Below are positions 1 to 10,210 of a DNA stretch of 64,000 bases, piece after piece. The translations under genes and the position numbers were made by a program. The first letter of the stretch is position 1, and each line of letters opens with the position of its first letter. The stretch comes from Candidatus Caenarcanales bacterium (GTDB lineage Bacteria; Cyanobacteriota; Vampirovibrionia; LMEP-6097): positions 62,001-126,000 of the forward strand of contig JABSOS010000001.1 of assembly GCA_013216135.1 (NCBI GenBank). The letters run 5' to 3'. A model generated the notes under the pieces. The model saw nothing but the letters and a program-made list of their open reading frames with translations, did no database searches and was not told the origin of the DNA.

Positions 1-131
1 TGGTCAAGATGAATTTCTGGATACTCTGTATGCAACTTATTTACAGGATTAGCATTAACCGTTATTGCATCTGCTTTTAGGCTTGGAAAACTTAAAATTA
101 CTACTAAAAGTAAGAGTAAGATTTTCTTCAT
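1..131 (-). CDS. Secreted protein, N-terminal fragment
   Basis: Only the first 43 codons lie in the window; the gene runs off the left edge. It begins MKKILLLLLVVILSFPSL, a textbook signal peptide (two lysines, then about twelve hydrophobic residues), with probable cleavage near KADA at residues 19-22, so the product is exported. The visible mature part (ITVNANPVNKLHTEYPEIH) has no recognisable motif. It lies 110 bp downstream of the glycosyltransferase pair on the same strand and could share its transcript. Function unknown. Confidence 0.6.
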   Translation of the reverse strand, partial: MKKILLLLLVVILSFPSLKADAITVNANPVNKLHTEYPEIHLD

Positions 132-241
132 TGAAACATACACAGTGAAGATAATACACCAGTTTTATTAATATAAGCTTATTGAAATATTAAATCTGTT
201 TAACATTTGTAAATACCAAACAAAAAAATATAAACTAGAAC

Positions 242-1546
242 TTACTTACTTAAATCAAGCATAGATCCATAAAAAGGATAAACCACCAATTTATCTACTG
301 GAGAAGGAAACATAAATTTATACTCTAGATCACCATCAAAAATAACTTTTTTATTTTTAAACATTGCAGAGAGACTAGTCATATCCTGAGAATATCCCAC
401 TCCCCATAGTGAAAAGAAGTTTTTCTTTTCTGGGTAAACTAAAATCTTAGTAGTATCAGTAACTTGAAAGCCACTAACTTCAATAAACTTATTCAAATTA
501 TCTCTAGAATTAAAAATCAAAATAGAATTGGCTGAATTTTCATTAGAGTATTCTTCCCAATTAAAGTCAGTAAGTTTCTGATAATTTTCCAAAGGAAAAT
601 CTTGTTTTTCTTTTTTCCCTCTAAGAAAATCCCAAAGTGCCTTAAAAACTAATCCAGAATTCTTTTTTAATCCATGAATAAAAAAGTAAAAAGCTCCTAA
701 AAAGAACTTTAAAAATACGAAAGGCAATCTTAGTGGTTTAAACTTAGCGTAAGTATAAAGTAAGTTACGAATATTATAGTAACGAATCCAAGTCGGTTGT
801 TTTTGGTTCATAGACTCATGGAAAGTTATAGACTTTGGATTACAGATGATTTGGTAACCTTTTTTAATCGCTCTTAAGCACCAATCAACATCATCAAAAT
901 GAATAAAATACTCTTCCCAGAAACCTATATCTTCAAGTGCTGACCTTCTTTTCAAAAGAGAACAAGCTGGACAGTAATCCAAAACCCTCTCCGATTTATC
1001 AAGAATAGTTTGATACTTATCACCAGTATTCTGCATAACAATTCTGCCCTTAGACCAATCCATCATCGCCCCAATCTCACTCACATACTCAGGGTTATCC
1101 AATTGAAGAATCATAGACCCAACAGCAGCAGCTTTGGGATTAGCTTTCATAGATTCTAGAAGATAGTTAAGAGCATCAACATGAACTACAGCATCATTAT
1201 CTACAAGCCAAATATATTCATTATTATGGTACTCCATAGCAAATTTCATACCAGTATTAAAACCACCAGAACCACCTAAGTTGGCTCCTGTCTGGATTAG
1301 AGTAATTGTTTCACCGAACTCATCTCTAAGTTTCTCTTCAGTACCATCATTAGAAGCATTATCGACAACAATAATATCTAAAAAATCTTTATCATAATTA
1401 ATATGCTGAAAAGAAATTAAAAGATCACGCACATAGTTATATTTATTAAAAGTAACTATAACTACTGAAACCCTGTCAGTATGAGTAAAGGTTTTATTCT
1501 CTTCTCTATAAAGAAAAGCTAGTTCAGAATTGTTAGTGGTTTGCAT
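242..1546 (-). CDS. Family 2 glycosyltransferase (galactofuranosyltransferase-like)
   Basis: A 434-residue cytoplasmic or membrane-associated sugar transferase. The GT-A fold starts at about residue 26 with VSVVIVTFNKYNYV, followed by the nucleotide-binding VVDNASNDGT (60-69), a GGSGGFN loop (91-97) and the metal-binding acidic motif VDND (115-118). A later FDDVDWCLRAIKKGY segment matches the acceptor/base region of GT2 enzymes. The GGxGGF plus acidic pattern resembles the GlfT/rhamnosyl-galactofuranosyl branch, in keeping with UDP-galactopyranose mutase at 7.1-8.2 kb, but the donor is inferred. Residues from about 330 on are not a recognised domain. Its start overlaps the end of the upstream glycosyltransferase by 14 bp, implying translational coupling. 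Confidence 0.8.
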   Translation of the reverse strand: MQTTNNSELAFLYREENKTFTHTDRVSVVIVTFNKYNYVRDLLISFQHINYDKDFLDIIVVDNASNDGTEEKLRDEFGETITLIQTGANLGGSGGFNTGMKFAMEYHNNEYIWLVDNDAVVHVDALNYLLESMKANPKAAAVGSMILQLDNPEYVSEIGAMMDWSKGRIVMQNTGDKYQTILDKSERVLDYCPACSLLKRRSALEDIGFWEEYFIHFDDVDWCLRAIKKGYQIICNPKSITFHESMNQKQPTWIRYYNIRNLLYTYAKFKPLRLPFVFLKFFLGAFYFFIHGLKKNSGLVFKALWDFLRGKKEKQDFPLENYQKLTDFNWEEYSNENSANSILIFNSRDNLNKFIEVSGFQVTDTTKILVYPEKKNFFSLWGVGYSQDMTSLSAMFKNKKVIFDGDLEYKFMFPSPVDKLVVYPFYGSMLDLSK

Positions 1547-2435
1547 AGTCTTTACAAGCCTTTACGATAGTCTCTAAATATTCTTTTTTCTTCTTATACT
1601 TCAATGAATCTAAAAGCCATTTAGCAAGCTTAGTAACTAAAATCAATGGAAAGAAAGCACCTGAAGCTCTTTTATAAAAAGTAAGTGAGTTTCTATAAGC
1701 ATAATACTTCTTCCAAATCTGCTTATCATAATCATCTATAAAAGTATTAGAGTCATGATAAAAAACTAAATCAGAGTAATAAAGGTTCTTATAACCTAAC
1801 TTAGAAAGCTCTAAAGTATATAACCAGTCATCACAGTAAATAAAGAATTCTTTACGTGGATAACCTAAACCATTTTCAATCACCTTACGCTTGACAAAGC
1901 AGCCTACAAAAGAAGAATAATCTACGGGGACAGCATTTGCGTATCTTAACTGTGCGTAACTAAGGTAAGGACCAGAATTAGAAAGAAAATATCTCATTAA
2001 ATCAAATCTAGATTTAAAAGGATTAATTCCTGGTCTATTAAAATCAGCATAGTCACCATTAGGCATATAAACAGCTGTGCTTACAGCACCTACATCCTCT
2101 CTGTCTAGTTCTTTAATATTTCTAAAAGTATCAACTAAATCCTCACGTGGATAAGCATCGTCATCATAGAGTAAAAGCCAGTCTGCATCTGTGTTTTCAA
2201 TAGCGTATTTAGAACCATGATAAAAACCACCAGCGCCACCAGTATTCTCTTCAGAATGAACTGGAATTAACCTAGAATCTTTTTTTGCTTCTTCATCTAA
2301 CCATTCAGCTGTATTATCAGTGGATTTATTATTTAAAACCACAACATAATCAATTTTTTGCGCAAGAACAGATGAAATAGCTTTTTTAAGCTTATCTAGT
2401 CGATTAAATGTAACTATAACTGCTGCTAATTTCAT
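1533..2435 (-). CDS. Family 2 glycosyltransferase (galactofuranosyltransferase-like), first of pair
   Basis: A 300-residue GT2 enzyme starting at MKLAAVIVTFNRLDKL. The frame stays open upstream to 2603, but that extension overlaps a divergent gene and is unlike the family, so ATG 2435 is chosen; a TAAAAT box lies 11 nt upstream. Motifs: VVVLNNKSTDNT (31-42), TGGAGGFYHG (65-74) and a triple Asp DDD at 91-93 in the metal/UDP site, the form typical of GlfT-type galactofuranosyltransferases. FIYCDDWLYTLEL matches the catalytic-base segment. It is transcribed with, and overlaps by 14 bp, the second glycosyltransferase. Likely role: adding sugars, possibly galactofuranose, to a surface glycan or lipid-linked precursor. 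Substrate specificity is inferred. Confidence 0.8.
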   Translation of the reverse strand: MKLAAVIVTFNRLDKLKKAISSVLAQKIDYVVVLNNKSTDNTAEWLDEEAKKDSRLIPVHSEENTGGAGGFYHGSKYAIENTDADWLLLYDDDAYPREDLVDTFRNIKELDREDVGAVSTAVYMPNGDYADFNRPGINPFKSRFDLMRYFLSNSGPYLSYAQLRYANAVPVDYSSFVGCFVKRKVIENGLGYPRKEFFIYCDDWLYTLELSKLGYKNLYYSDLVFYHDSNTFIDDYDKQIWKKYYAYRNSLTFYKRASGAFFPLILVTKLAKWLLDSLKYKKKKEYLETIVKACKDYANH

Positions 2436-2504
2436 ACTTTCAAGCAATTTTAGCATTAATATAAGGAAATCTTTAAGAACAAAATAAGACAAGGGTAATA
2501 CTGT

Positions 2505-2510
2505 TATTAT
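2505..2510 (+). promoter_or_regulatory. -10 box (TATTAT) at leaderless spacing
   Basis: TATTAT ends 7 nt before ATG 2518, so transcription would begin at about the start codon. It supports ATG 2518 over the in-frame TTG at 2512. Confidence 0.5.
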
Positions 2511-2517
2511 CTTGACC

Positions 2518-3417
2518 ATGTTGGTTAATTCAACTATTTTGAATACTATAAAGAAGCAAGAGCAAGTTTTAAAAAAAGAACAAAAACTACTTGGACTTAA
2601 CAATAAAGAATTTAGTGTAACCGAAAAATTACTTGAAGAAACTTATGCATTAACGACCTCATCTGTCACCAAGCCATATGGACAGTATATTCAAGAAAAA
2701 GAAACAAGCTCTGAGATTACAAAAAATATTTTTGAAGCAATGCAGAAAATTAAAAACACAAACAACTTAATACAGAATAATGGTTTAAAAAAACTATCCA
2801 AGTTTTTAGATAATTTAATTAAAGACAATATTAATGAACTAGAATTAACAACAGCATACTTTAGAGATAATTATGCAGCACAAGATCTTCTTGAAAAACT
2901 TGGCTTAGCAAGAGAATATGGTTATATATACAAAAATTTTGATTTTGATAATGATATGCCAGAATTTATGGATTCAATTCTTAGTAACTATTTTAAAGAC
3001 GAGTCAGACTATGAATGGATAATCAATGAATTATCAGATAAATTAAAACTTAATGATGATGAAAAAAATAATTTAAAAACCAAAGTTTTAAAAGACTATA
3101 CTCCTCTCATTCTTTTTAAAGATATTAAAAATATGCAAGATTTTATAGATTATATTGGTTACGTAGATTTAAAAAATGATTCTAACTTCAATGCTATAGC
3201 TGATAATGAAAAAAATACAGCAATAGATTGTCAAAATTTAGAAACAAGAAAATTAATTAATGCTTTTTTATTTATTGCAAGTAAAGACCAATCTTTCAAC
3301 AACTTAACTCCTTTAGAGCAACAGCTATTTATGATGGGAAACATGGGTCATAGTAATAATGAAACTAGAGATAGAGCAGCAGTTATTTATAACTATTTAG
3401 TAAAGTATAGTAATTAA
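2518..3417 (+). CDS. Hypothetical helical protein
   Basis: I do not recognise this 299-residue protein. It starts MLVNSTILNTIKKQEQ; ATG 2518 is preferred to the in-frame TTG 2512 because of the -10 box seven bases upstream. The product is soluble, Lys/Asn/Glu-rich and predicted almost all helical, with no signal peptide and a single cysteine. A Met/Gly-rich stretch, MMGNMGHSNNETRDRAA, near the C terminus is the only distinctive patch. It is divergent from the glycosyltransferases (82 bp between start codons) and lies 83 bp upstream of the flavoprotein gene on the same strand, so it may be co-transcribed with it. Confidence 0.6.
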   Translation: MLVNSTILNTIKKQEQVLKKEQKLLGLNNKEFSVTEKLLEETYALTTSSVTKPYGQYIQEKETSSEITKNIFEAMQKIKNTNNLIQNNGLKKLSKFLDNLIKDNINELELTTAYFRDNYAAQDLLEKLGLAREYGYIYKNFDFDNDMPEFMDSILSNYFKDESDYEWIINELSDKLKLNDDEKNNLKTKVLKDYTPLILFKDIKNMQDFIDYIGYVDLKNDSNFNAIADNEKNTAIDCQNLETRKLINAFLFIASKDQSFNNLTPLEQQLFMMGNMGHSNNETRDRAAVIYNYLVKYSN

Positions 3418-3500
3418 CAAATTTTATTCAGAAAACCTCATAACTTAATTATATGTATTCAAGTTTTTCAAATTACATTTAAAATATAAGTCAGGAAGCT

Positions 3501-6389
3501 ATGACAGAAAGTAAGAGAAAAAAAAATAGTTACGATATAGTTATTATCGGTGGTGGAGCGATGGGGCTCGCTACAGCAGCAGAGTTAGCAAGCTCAAAGA
3601 AAAAAGTATTAGTTTTAGAACAATTCGGTTTCTTTAACCAGAAAGGCAGCTCTGCTGGCATGTCTCGCCAGTTTAGAATTCAGTATGCCCAGAAATATAT
3701 GGCGCAATTAGTTTTAGATTCTATTCCTTACTGGGATAAATTACAGAAACAGAGTAAAGAAGAACTTATAGAAAAAGTCGGCTCACTTTGGTTTGGAGAT
3801 CCTAATATAGATTCACAAGAAGGTGGCATAGAAGCTGCTATGCAGGTGATGAAGGAATTAAATGTTCCTTTTGAGCCACTTACAGCAAAAGAAATCGAAA
3901 AGAAGTTCCCTTTTAAAGATATACCTAAAGACTACTATGGCTTTTTTCAAAAAGATGGTGGGATCATTAATTTAGAAGCTACTTTAAAGAGTTTGTTTAA
4001 TATAGCGAATGCGGCGAAAAATATTGATTTAAAAGAATTCACCCCAGTTACAGATATAGTTTCGAAGAAAAATGGTGAAATTTTAATCAGCACGGATAAA
4101 GAGACTTTCACTACAGAGAAACTGGTTATCACTCCAGGAGCTTACATCAATGACATTCTTCAACACCTTGGTTTACATGTAAACGTCGATATCTGGGAAA
4201 TGTCTTCTGCTTACTATAAAAAGACTAAGGATATTAAATTACCGACATGGTTTGTTTTTCAAGAACCACAAGACACAAGTCTTTTCTACGGCTTCCCTGA
4301 AGTTGACTGGGCAAACCCAGGCTATATCAGAGTCGCTCCTGATATTCCAGATCGTATACTTTTAGATCCAGCTGATAGAAAAGGAATACCTAGTGAAAAA
4401 AGTTTAAAGCTAAATTCTGACTGGGTTAAAGACCATATGGTTGGTTTAAAACCTGAGGCTGAGTTTACTTCTACCTGTTTAATTACTTTAAACAACAACA
4501 ATAAAGAACTAATGATAGATACTGTTCCTGAATGGATTCACAATCATGAAAATATTATTGTTTACACAGGTGGCTGGGCTGGAAAATTCATTCCACTACT
4601 TGGAAAAATACTCTCAGACTTAGCTACAAAAGGTAAAACTAAATATGATATTTCTCACTTTAAGATAAAGTGGCCTACTGTCAGAGGAGAAATTAGTAAC
4701 CGTTTTAAAACAGAAGTCGTTGAAAATCTAAAACTAGATGTAGCGATAGTTGGTGCAGGAGCTTCAGGCTTGTACTCTGGGTACCGCTTACTAAACGGTA
4801 CTGATAAAAAGGGGGGAAAGTTAAATTTAGATGTCGGAATCTTTGATATGAGTGATCGTATCGGTGGACGTTTAGAATCAGTAAAACTTCCAGGAATGAA
4901 TGTTGTCGGTGAATTAGGTGGTATGCGCTATATGACTGAACAACAGATTGTTACTGCATTAATTGAAGATGTTTTCTCTACTCAATACGGTTTAAAACCT
5001 ATAGAGTTCCCAATGGGTGATGCTAACCACCATCTTTACTATCTTAGAAAGCAACGCTTCTTTGCAAGTAGATTTCAGCAAGCAAAAATTACTGGTGAAG
5101 ACTTTGAAACTAGATACTTTGTAGAAGAAAAGTTTAAAGGTAAAAGTTCAGATGATATTTTCACAGAGATTATTAGTGAGGTTCTCAATGCTGATGGCTA
5201 TTCTTTAGAAAAAATTCAAAACTCTAAAGACCCTAGAAAAGAATGGAATAAAGTAAAGCAGAAACTAAAATACCGTTTTAAAGGACCTTATGAGAATAAA
5301 TTTGTTTATCAAATTGGTTTCTGGAATTTATTAAAAGACCGCTCCTCACAGGAATGCTATGAATTTTTAGCACAAGCAGGCGGTTACTACTCCAATACCA
5401 TTAACTGGAATGCTGCAGAAGCTTTCCCTTACATGGTTGGTGACTTTGCTAGCGATCAAGTTCAATACAAAACTATTCAAGGCGGTTATGATCAAGTACT
5501 TACTTGTCTTGCTGATAGTTTCATCCAAAACCGAGGTAATATCTACACTAAAAATAGATTAGTGACTTTTAAGAAAAACACTGCTAAGAAAAGTGAATAT
5601 AAGTATATTCTGACTTTCTTTAATATTGATAGTAAGAAATATTGGGATGTAGAAGCAAAAGACATAATTTTAGGTATGCCTAAACGTTCTCTAGAACTAC
5701 TTGATCAAGAAAACTTCTTCTTCAACCAAGACACTGAGAAAAAATTACAAAAAAATCTAGACTCAGTTATCGCTGAACCATCTGTAAAAATACTTTTAGG
5801 TTTTGAAGAACCATGGTGGGAAAATACTTTAGGAGCGAAAGCTGGTGAATCAATCACGGACCTACCTATGAGACAATGTTATTACTTCGGAGTTGACCCG
5901 AAAAACTCTCATTCATTATTCCTAGCAAGTTATAACGATATGAGAACAGTTAGTTTCTGGCAGGCACTTGAACAAGGTGAAAAATTCAAAACTAAAGAAA
6001 CTAAATTAGTGAAAGCAGGTAATACTCTGTATCCTGATTATGATCATGCAAGTAAAGTTATGGTAGCAGAAGTACTTAGTCAAGTTCGTGAATTACATGG
6101 ACCGACCATAGACATCCCTGAGCCTTATACTTCAGCGTTTAAAAACTGGACTAATGATCCTTATGGTGGTGGGTATCATGCTTGGAGAGATGATTATAAA
6201 GTTTGGGATGTAATGCCTTACATTAGGCAACCACATGAAGAGGAAAGCATATATATAGTAGGTGAGGCTTATTCTGACCAACAAGGTTGGGTAGAAGGTG
6301 CTTTCTGTGTAACAGAGCATATCATGCGTGAGAAATATGGTTTAGAATGTCCTAGCTGGTTAAGTAAAGATTATTATTTGGGTTGGTAA
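3501..6389 (+). CDS. Double flavoprotein: sarcosine-oxidase-like (DAO) domain fused to amine-oxidase-like domain
   Basis: A 962-residue cytoplasmic protein with two complete FAD modules. Module 1 (about 11-390): dinucleotide fold YDIVIIGGGAMG (G17-G22), VLVLEQFGF and GSSAGMSRQFR, as in monomeric sarcosine oxidase/DAO enzymes. Cys326, in TCLITLNNNN, sits where sarcosine oxidases attach FAD covalently. Module 2 (about 410-962): a second FAD site LDVAIVGAGASG (G418-G423), IGGRLES, GELGGMRYM, and the C-terminal IYIVGEAYSDQQGWVEGA of flavin amine/L-amino-acid oxidases. Together these suggest oxidation of an N-methylated or primary amine or amino acid with H2O2 release; the substrate is unknown. 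ATG 3501 has an AGGAAG ribosome site. The fusion is unusual: each domain is normally a free-standing enzyme of about 380-550 residues. Confidence 0.8.
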   Translation: MTESKRKKNSYDIVIIGGGAMGLATAAELASSKKKVLVLEQFGFFNQKGSSAGMSRQFRIQYAQKYMAQLVLDSIPYWDKLQKQSKEELIEKVGSLWFGDPNIDSQEGGIEAAMQVMKELNVPFEPLTAKEIEKKFPFKDIPKDYYGFFQKDGGIINLEATLKSLFNIANAAKNIDLKEFTPVTDIVSKKNGEILISTDKETFTTEKLVITPGAYINDILQHLGLHVNVDIWEMSSAYYKKTKDIKLPTWFVFQEPQDTSLFYGFPEVDWANPGYIRVAPDIPDRILLDPADRKGIPSEKSLKLNSDWVKDHMVGLKPEAEFTSTCLITLNNNNKELMIDTVPEWIHNHENIIVYTGGWAGKFIPLLGKILSDLATKGKTKYDISHFKIKWPTVRGEISNRFKTEVVENLKLDVAIVGAGASGLYSGYRLLNGTDKKGGKLNLDVGIFDMSDRIGGRLESVKLPGMNVVGELGGMRYMTEQQIVTALIEDVFSTQYGLKPIEFPMGDANHHLYYLRKQRFFASRFQQAKITGEDFETRYFVEEKFKGKSSDDIFTEIISEVLNADGYSLEKIQNSKDPRKEWNKVKQKLKYRFKGPYENKFVYQIGFWNLLKDRSSQECYEFLAQAGGYYSNTINWNAAEAFPYMVGDFASDQVQYKTIQGGYDQVLTCLADSFIQNRGNIYTKNRLVTFKKNTAKKSEYKYILTFFNIDSKKYWDVEAKDIILGMPKRSLELLDQENFFFNQDTEKKLQKNLDSVIAEPSVKILLGFEEPWWENTLGAKAGESITDLPMRQCYYFGVDPKNSHSLFLASYNDMRTVSFWQALEQGEKFKTKETKLVKAGNTLYPDYDHASKVMVAEVLSQVRELHGPTIDIPEPYTSAFKNWTNDPYGGGYHAWRDDYKVWDVMPYIRQPHEEESIYIVGEAYSDQQGWVEGAFCVTEHIMREKYGLECPSWLSKDYYLGW

Positions 6390-6414
6390 TCTAGCTAAAA
6401 TTAAATTTACTTAA

Positions 6415-7086
6415 TTAGTTTAGAGGCTCAAACTCTGTTGCTTGGATCATTTTCAATTCTTTCAATTTCTGCTTCCTTAACTGTTTATCCTGAACAGTAG
6501 CTTTAATATGCTTCTTACGATCTGGAATAAACCCAGCTTCAAAAAAGCTTCTCCAAGTACCTAAAGCATATTTCTTAACAATAGCTTGAGAGTTTTCTTT
6601 ATTGTTCGCATTAAAAGTAGGTTTCCTCACAGCTCTTTGCAACATATAAACACCATCTTTACCTTTAAGAAAACTATACTGAGTAATTTCAGCTTTTCCT
6701 GTAAGAGGGTTCTTTCCACAAATAGAAAAAGCATCAGACTTTAAATACCCACCTACATTTTTAAACTCAGGCTGTGGTACAAATGCATTATCCTTACATA
6801 CTCTAGCTATTCCTATCAGATTCCCTAAAACAAACAATTTAAAAGTCATAGGATTAGTAGCTTTACTTGTAAAGCCATAAGTGATCATTTCACTCCAATT
6901 ATCTATCTTTTCATTTTTAGGAATAAATTCTCTTAATTTTAGACTGTCATTAGCTTCTATAGCTGCTAAATGAAAATTACTTGGTAGATCAAAAACAAAT
7001 TCACCTTTTACTTTCTTTGCAGAAGCAGGTGTTGCAGACATAAAAATAGAAACTATCAATAATAAGGATAAAAAGGCTTGATTCAT
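6415..7086 (-). CDS. Secreted protein of unknown function
   Basis: A 223-residue exported protein. The signal peptide MNQAFLSLLLIVSIFMSA ends in an ideal Ala-x-Ala site (PASA-KK, cleavage after residue 23). The mature part is basic at its C terminus and has two cysteines (ARVCKDN and SICGKN) that could form a disulphide. I recognise no domain; the YGFTSKATNPMTFK...FFEAGF flow hints at a compact alpha/beta fold. It converges with the flavoprotein gene, 25 bp between stops. A TATAAT box 6 nt before the ATG indicates its own leaderless promoter. The gene lies just downstream of glf on the same strand (26 bp). Confidence 0.6.
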   Translation of the reverse strand: MNQAFLSLLLIVSIFMSATPASAKKVKGEFVFDLPSNFHLAAIEANDSLKLREFIPKNEKIDNWSEMITYGFTSKATNPMTFKLFVLGNLIGIARVCKDNAFVPQPEFKNVGGYLKSDAFSICGKNPLTGKAEITQYSFLKGKDGVYMLQRAVRKPTFNANNKENSQAIVKKYALGTWRSFFEAGFIPDRKKHIKATVQDKQLRKQKLKELKMIQATEFEPLN

Positions 7087-7092
7087 ATGTGA

Positions 7093-7098
7093 ATTATA
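7093..7098 (-). promoter_or_regulatory. -10 box (TATAAT) at leaderless spacing
   Basis: A perfect TATAAT on the minus strand, 6 nt before ATG 7086 of the secreted protein. Transcription would begin at the start codon. Confidence 0.5.
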
Positions 7099-7112
7099 TT
7101 AGAGAAAGCTAA

Positions 7113-8246
<1,134 letters not shown>

Positions 8247-8313
8247 TTAACCAATACTTAACCTTAGCATGGAATTATCTAGTATATACAAAAAGGATAA
8301 CAGGTGAAATATT

Positions 8314-8757
8314 ATGGTAGAAAATGTAAATTCGATTAGAACAGAAAGTACTAGCGGGCAATCTGGAGTTGATCTAAATAAGCTTGCAATGACAGGGTTA
8401 AGTGGTTTTATTCAAAACGGTGGGATTAGTAATACAATTAGTCAACCTGCTCGACAAAGAATGCAAGAAGCATTAGATGCATCGAGTGCTGCAGAACCAG
8501 ATAATTCAAAACTTGAAGCTTTGCAAGATGAATTTAATAGGCAACAAACAAACGAAGCAGACAAAATTACAGATACAAACTCATTTAAAAAATTATTAGA
8601 AAAGTTCATGAGATCATTAAATATTCAAGCTGAGGAGCCATCGAGTAAACCAGGTGAAGAATATAGCTCTAATACTGGTACAGGAGAAACCGTGGTAACA
8701 CAAGATCCTATCGCTCAATCAAGAGAAACAAATACTACTTGGGAAAATAACTCTTAA
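8314..8757 (+). CDS. Small hydrophilic hypothetical protein
   Basis: A 147-residue protein with no recognised domain, cysteine, tryptophan-rich core or signal peptide. The first 60 residues are Ser/Gly/Gln-rich (TSGQSGVDLNKLAMTGLSG), a short helical stretch (FKKLLEKFMRSLNIQ) lies near residue 95, and the tail is acidic and Ser/Thr-rich, so it is probably largely disordered. ATG 8314 has an AGGTGA ribosome site. It sits 23 bp upstream of the tandem protease genes and could be co-transcribed, although the first protease also has a -10 box of its own. A secreted-effector or adaptor role cannot be tested from sequence alone. Confidence 0.55.
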   Translation: MVENVNSIRTESTSGQSGVDLNKLAMTGLSGFIQNGGISNTISQPARQRMQEALDASSAAEPDNSKLEALQDEFNRQQTNEADKITDTNSFKKLLEKFMRSLNIQAEEPSSKPGEEYSSNTGTGETVVTQDPIAQSRETNTTWENNS

Positions 8758-8765
8758 ATATTGAA

Positions 8766-8771
8766 TATAAT
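8766..8771 (+). promoter_or_regulatory. -10 box (TATAAT) before the protease gene
   Basis: TATAAT ends 9 nt before ATG 8781, at near-leaderless spacing. No good Shine-Dalgarno site is present. Confidence 0.4.
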
Positions 8772-8780
8772 ATATTCAGT

Positions 8781-10208
8781 ATGAATTGCCCAAGGTCAAA
8801 CAAGTACTTCTGCATATTATTTTTTTCATTAATAATAAGCTTTATCCCTGCACAGGCAAGAAAGCTCTCCCAAGCATATTACGTACACAATGAAGCTAAA
8901 AATGGCGTAGTAAGCATACTCACTGCTGGACACGGTTCAGGGTTCCTCGTTAGTGATGATGGTTTGATAATCACAAATAGCCATGTCGTTAGAAACTCTA
9001 GTAAGTTTAAAGTTAGATTTGCAGATAACAAACAATTCGATGCTAAATTACTTTACCAAGACAGAGACTATGATATCGCAATCCTATGGATAAACCTTCA
9101 TGGACTTAATAACTATAAAGTTTTAAAACTAGCAAAAAATAAACCTTTAGTAGAAATAGGAGAAGAGGTGTATGCTATCGGAACCCCTATAGATGAAAGC
9201 CTGAGTAGTACTATCACTAAAGGAATTATAAGTAAGCTAAGAGAAGGAGTCATAACTCATGATGCTTCTTTAAATGGAGGGAACTCTGGTGGACCACTTT
9301 TAAATGCAAACTCTGTCGTAGTCGGTATAAACACCTTTGTTATGAGTGACAGAGGAGCAGCTCTAAGTAACTCAGTATCGATAGATAAAGCTTTTCACGC
9401 ACTTGAAGAAGCAAGAAAAAAAATGAGTACTGAAGCAAAGCCGCAAGTATTTACTACAAGTAAACAAATAAGACAAAGTCCATATCCTATTAAAGAAATT
9501 GAATTTCCAAATCTAAAAAAGGACCCAAAAGTAAAAGACTATGTCATGAAATCAGACTTTTTTAGATTTATATTTTTTAGCCCACTTACTGAATATCGAG
9601 AATTAAAAAGATACGAAGAAAAACTTCTTAGAAGAAGAAAAAAGAAAGCAGAAAAACATGATTTTGAAATTTCTGACGATGAATATTTGACTAAAAACTT
9701 ACCTAATTACGTTACTCAAGACTTCACAAAACCTGTAGTCACAGTTTATACAATACCTATCCCCAAAGCAACAAAAACTTCAGTATTTAAAAAGGTACTA
9801 GCAACCGCAGCTGGTATAGCTGCTGTACCATTTGATAATGGAGTAACTCTTGCACTTAGTGGTAGAATCGGCAACACTAAAGAGATTAAAAGATACTTTG
9901 AAGATGTAAAGATAGTAGATGAGAACCAAAAACAACTCTGCAAACCAATTAGAGAAGGAAGAGTAGATCTTACTGAACAGTTAAGACAAGCATTTAGTCG
10001 AGTAGGAGGTGAATTTGAAGATATAGCTTTTGCGGGGATTTATGAATTTGATCCGTATTGTTTTGAAAAAGCAAATCAACTTTTCCTCTCTATAGAGTCT
10101 GAAGGAAGGGAAGAAGTAAAAATAAAAGAAATTGATGAAGAAATTCTAGAAATTTTAAAAAGTGACTTCAAACCTTACTGGGAGCTAACAAACGAAAAAA
10201 GAATTTAA
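8781..10208 (+). CDS. Exported trypsin-like (Deg-type, S1C) serine protease
   Basis: A 475-residue exported protease. A signal peptide (NKYFCILFFSLIISFIPAQA) is followed by a trypsin-fold domain (about 28-215) with an intact triad: His68 in ITNSHVV, Asp98 in DYDIAIL and Ser169 in GGNSGGPLL. The blocks match HtrA/Deg proteases, but no PDZ domain follows. Instead there is a C-terminal region of about 260 residues with a basic helix (ELKRYEEKLLRRRKKKAEK), the conserved ISDDEYLTKNL, a Cys-containing QLCKPIREGR motif and a closing FKPYWEL. That region is shared with the next gene and is unknown to me. The downstream paralogue starts 2 bp after its stop, so the two are co-transcribed. Probable role: periplasmic or surface proteolysis. 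Confidence 0.85.
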   Translation: MNCPRSNKYFCILFFSLIISFIPAQARKLSQAYYVHNEAKNGVVSILTAGHGSGFLVSDDGLIITNSHVVRNSSKFKVRFADNKQFDAKLLYQDRDYDIAILWINLHGLNNYKVLKLAKNKPLVEIGEEVYAIGTPIDESLSSTITKGIISKLREGVITHDASLNGGNSGGPLLNANSVVVGINTFVMSDRGAALSNSVSIDKAFHALEEARKKMSTEAKPQVFTTSKQIRQSPYPIKEIEFPNLKKDPKVKDYVMKSDFFRFIFFSPLTEYRELKRYEEKLLRRRKKKAEKHDFEISDDEYLTKNLPNYVTQDFTKPVVTVYTIPIPKATKTSVFKKVLATAAGIAAVPFDNGVTLALSGRIGNTKEIKRYFEDVKIVDENQKQLCKPIREGRVDLTEQLRQAFSRVGGEFEDIAFAGIYEFDPYCFEKANQLFLSIESEGREEVKIKEIDEEILEILKSDFKPYWELTNEKRI

Positions 10209-10210
10209 CA

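Noticed and set aside
2436-2603. N-terminal extension of the first glycosyltransferase frame
   Set aside because: It overlaps the divergent gene, is unlike GT2 enzymes and lies upstream of a good family start (MKLAAVIVTF).
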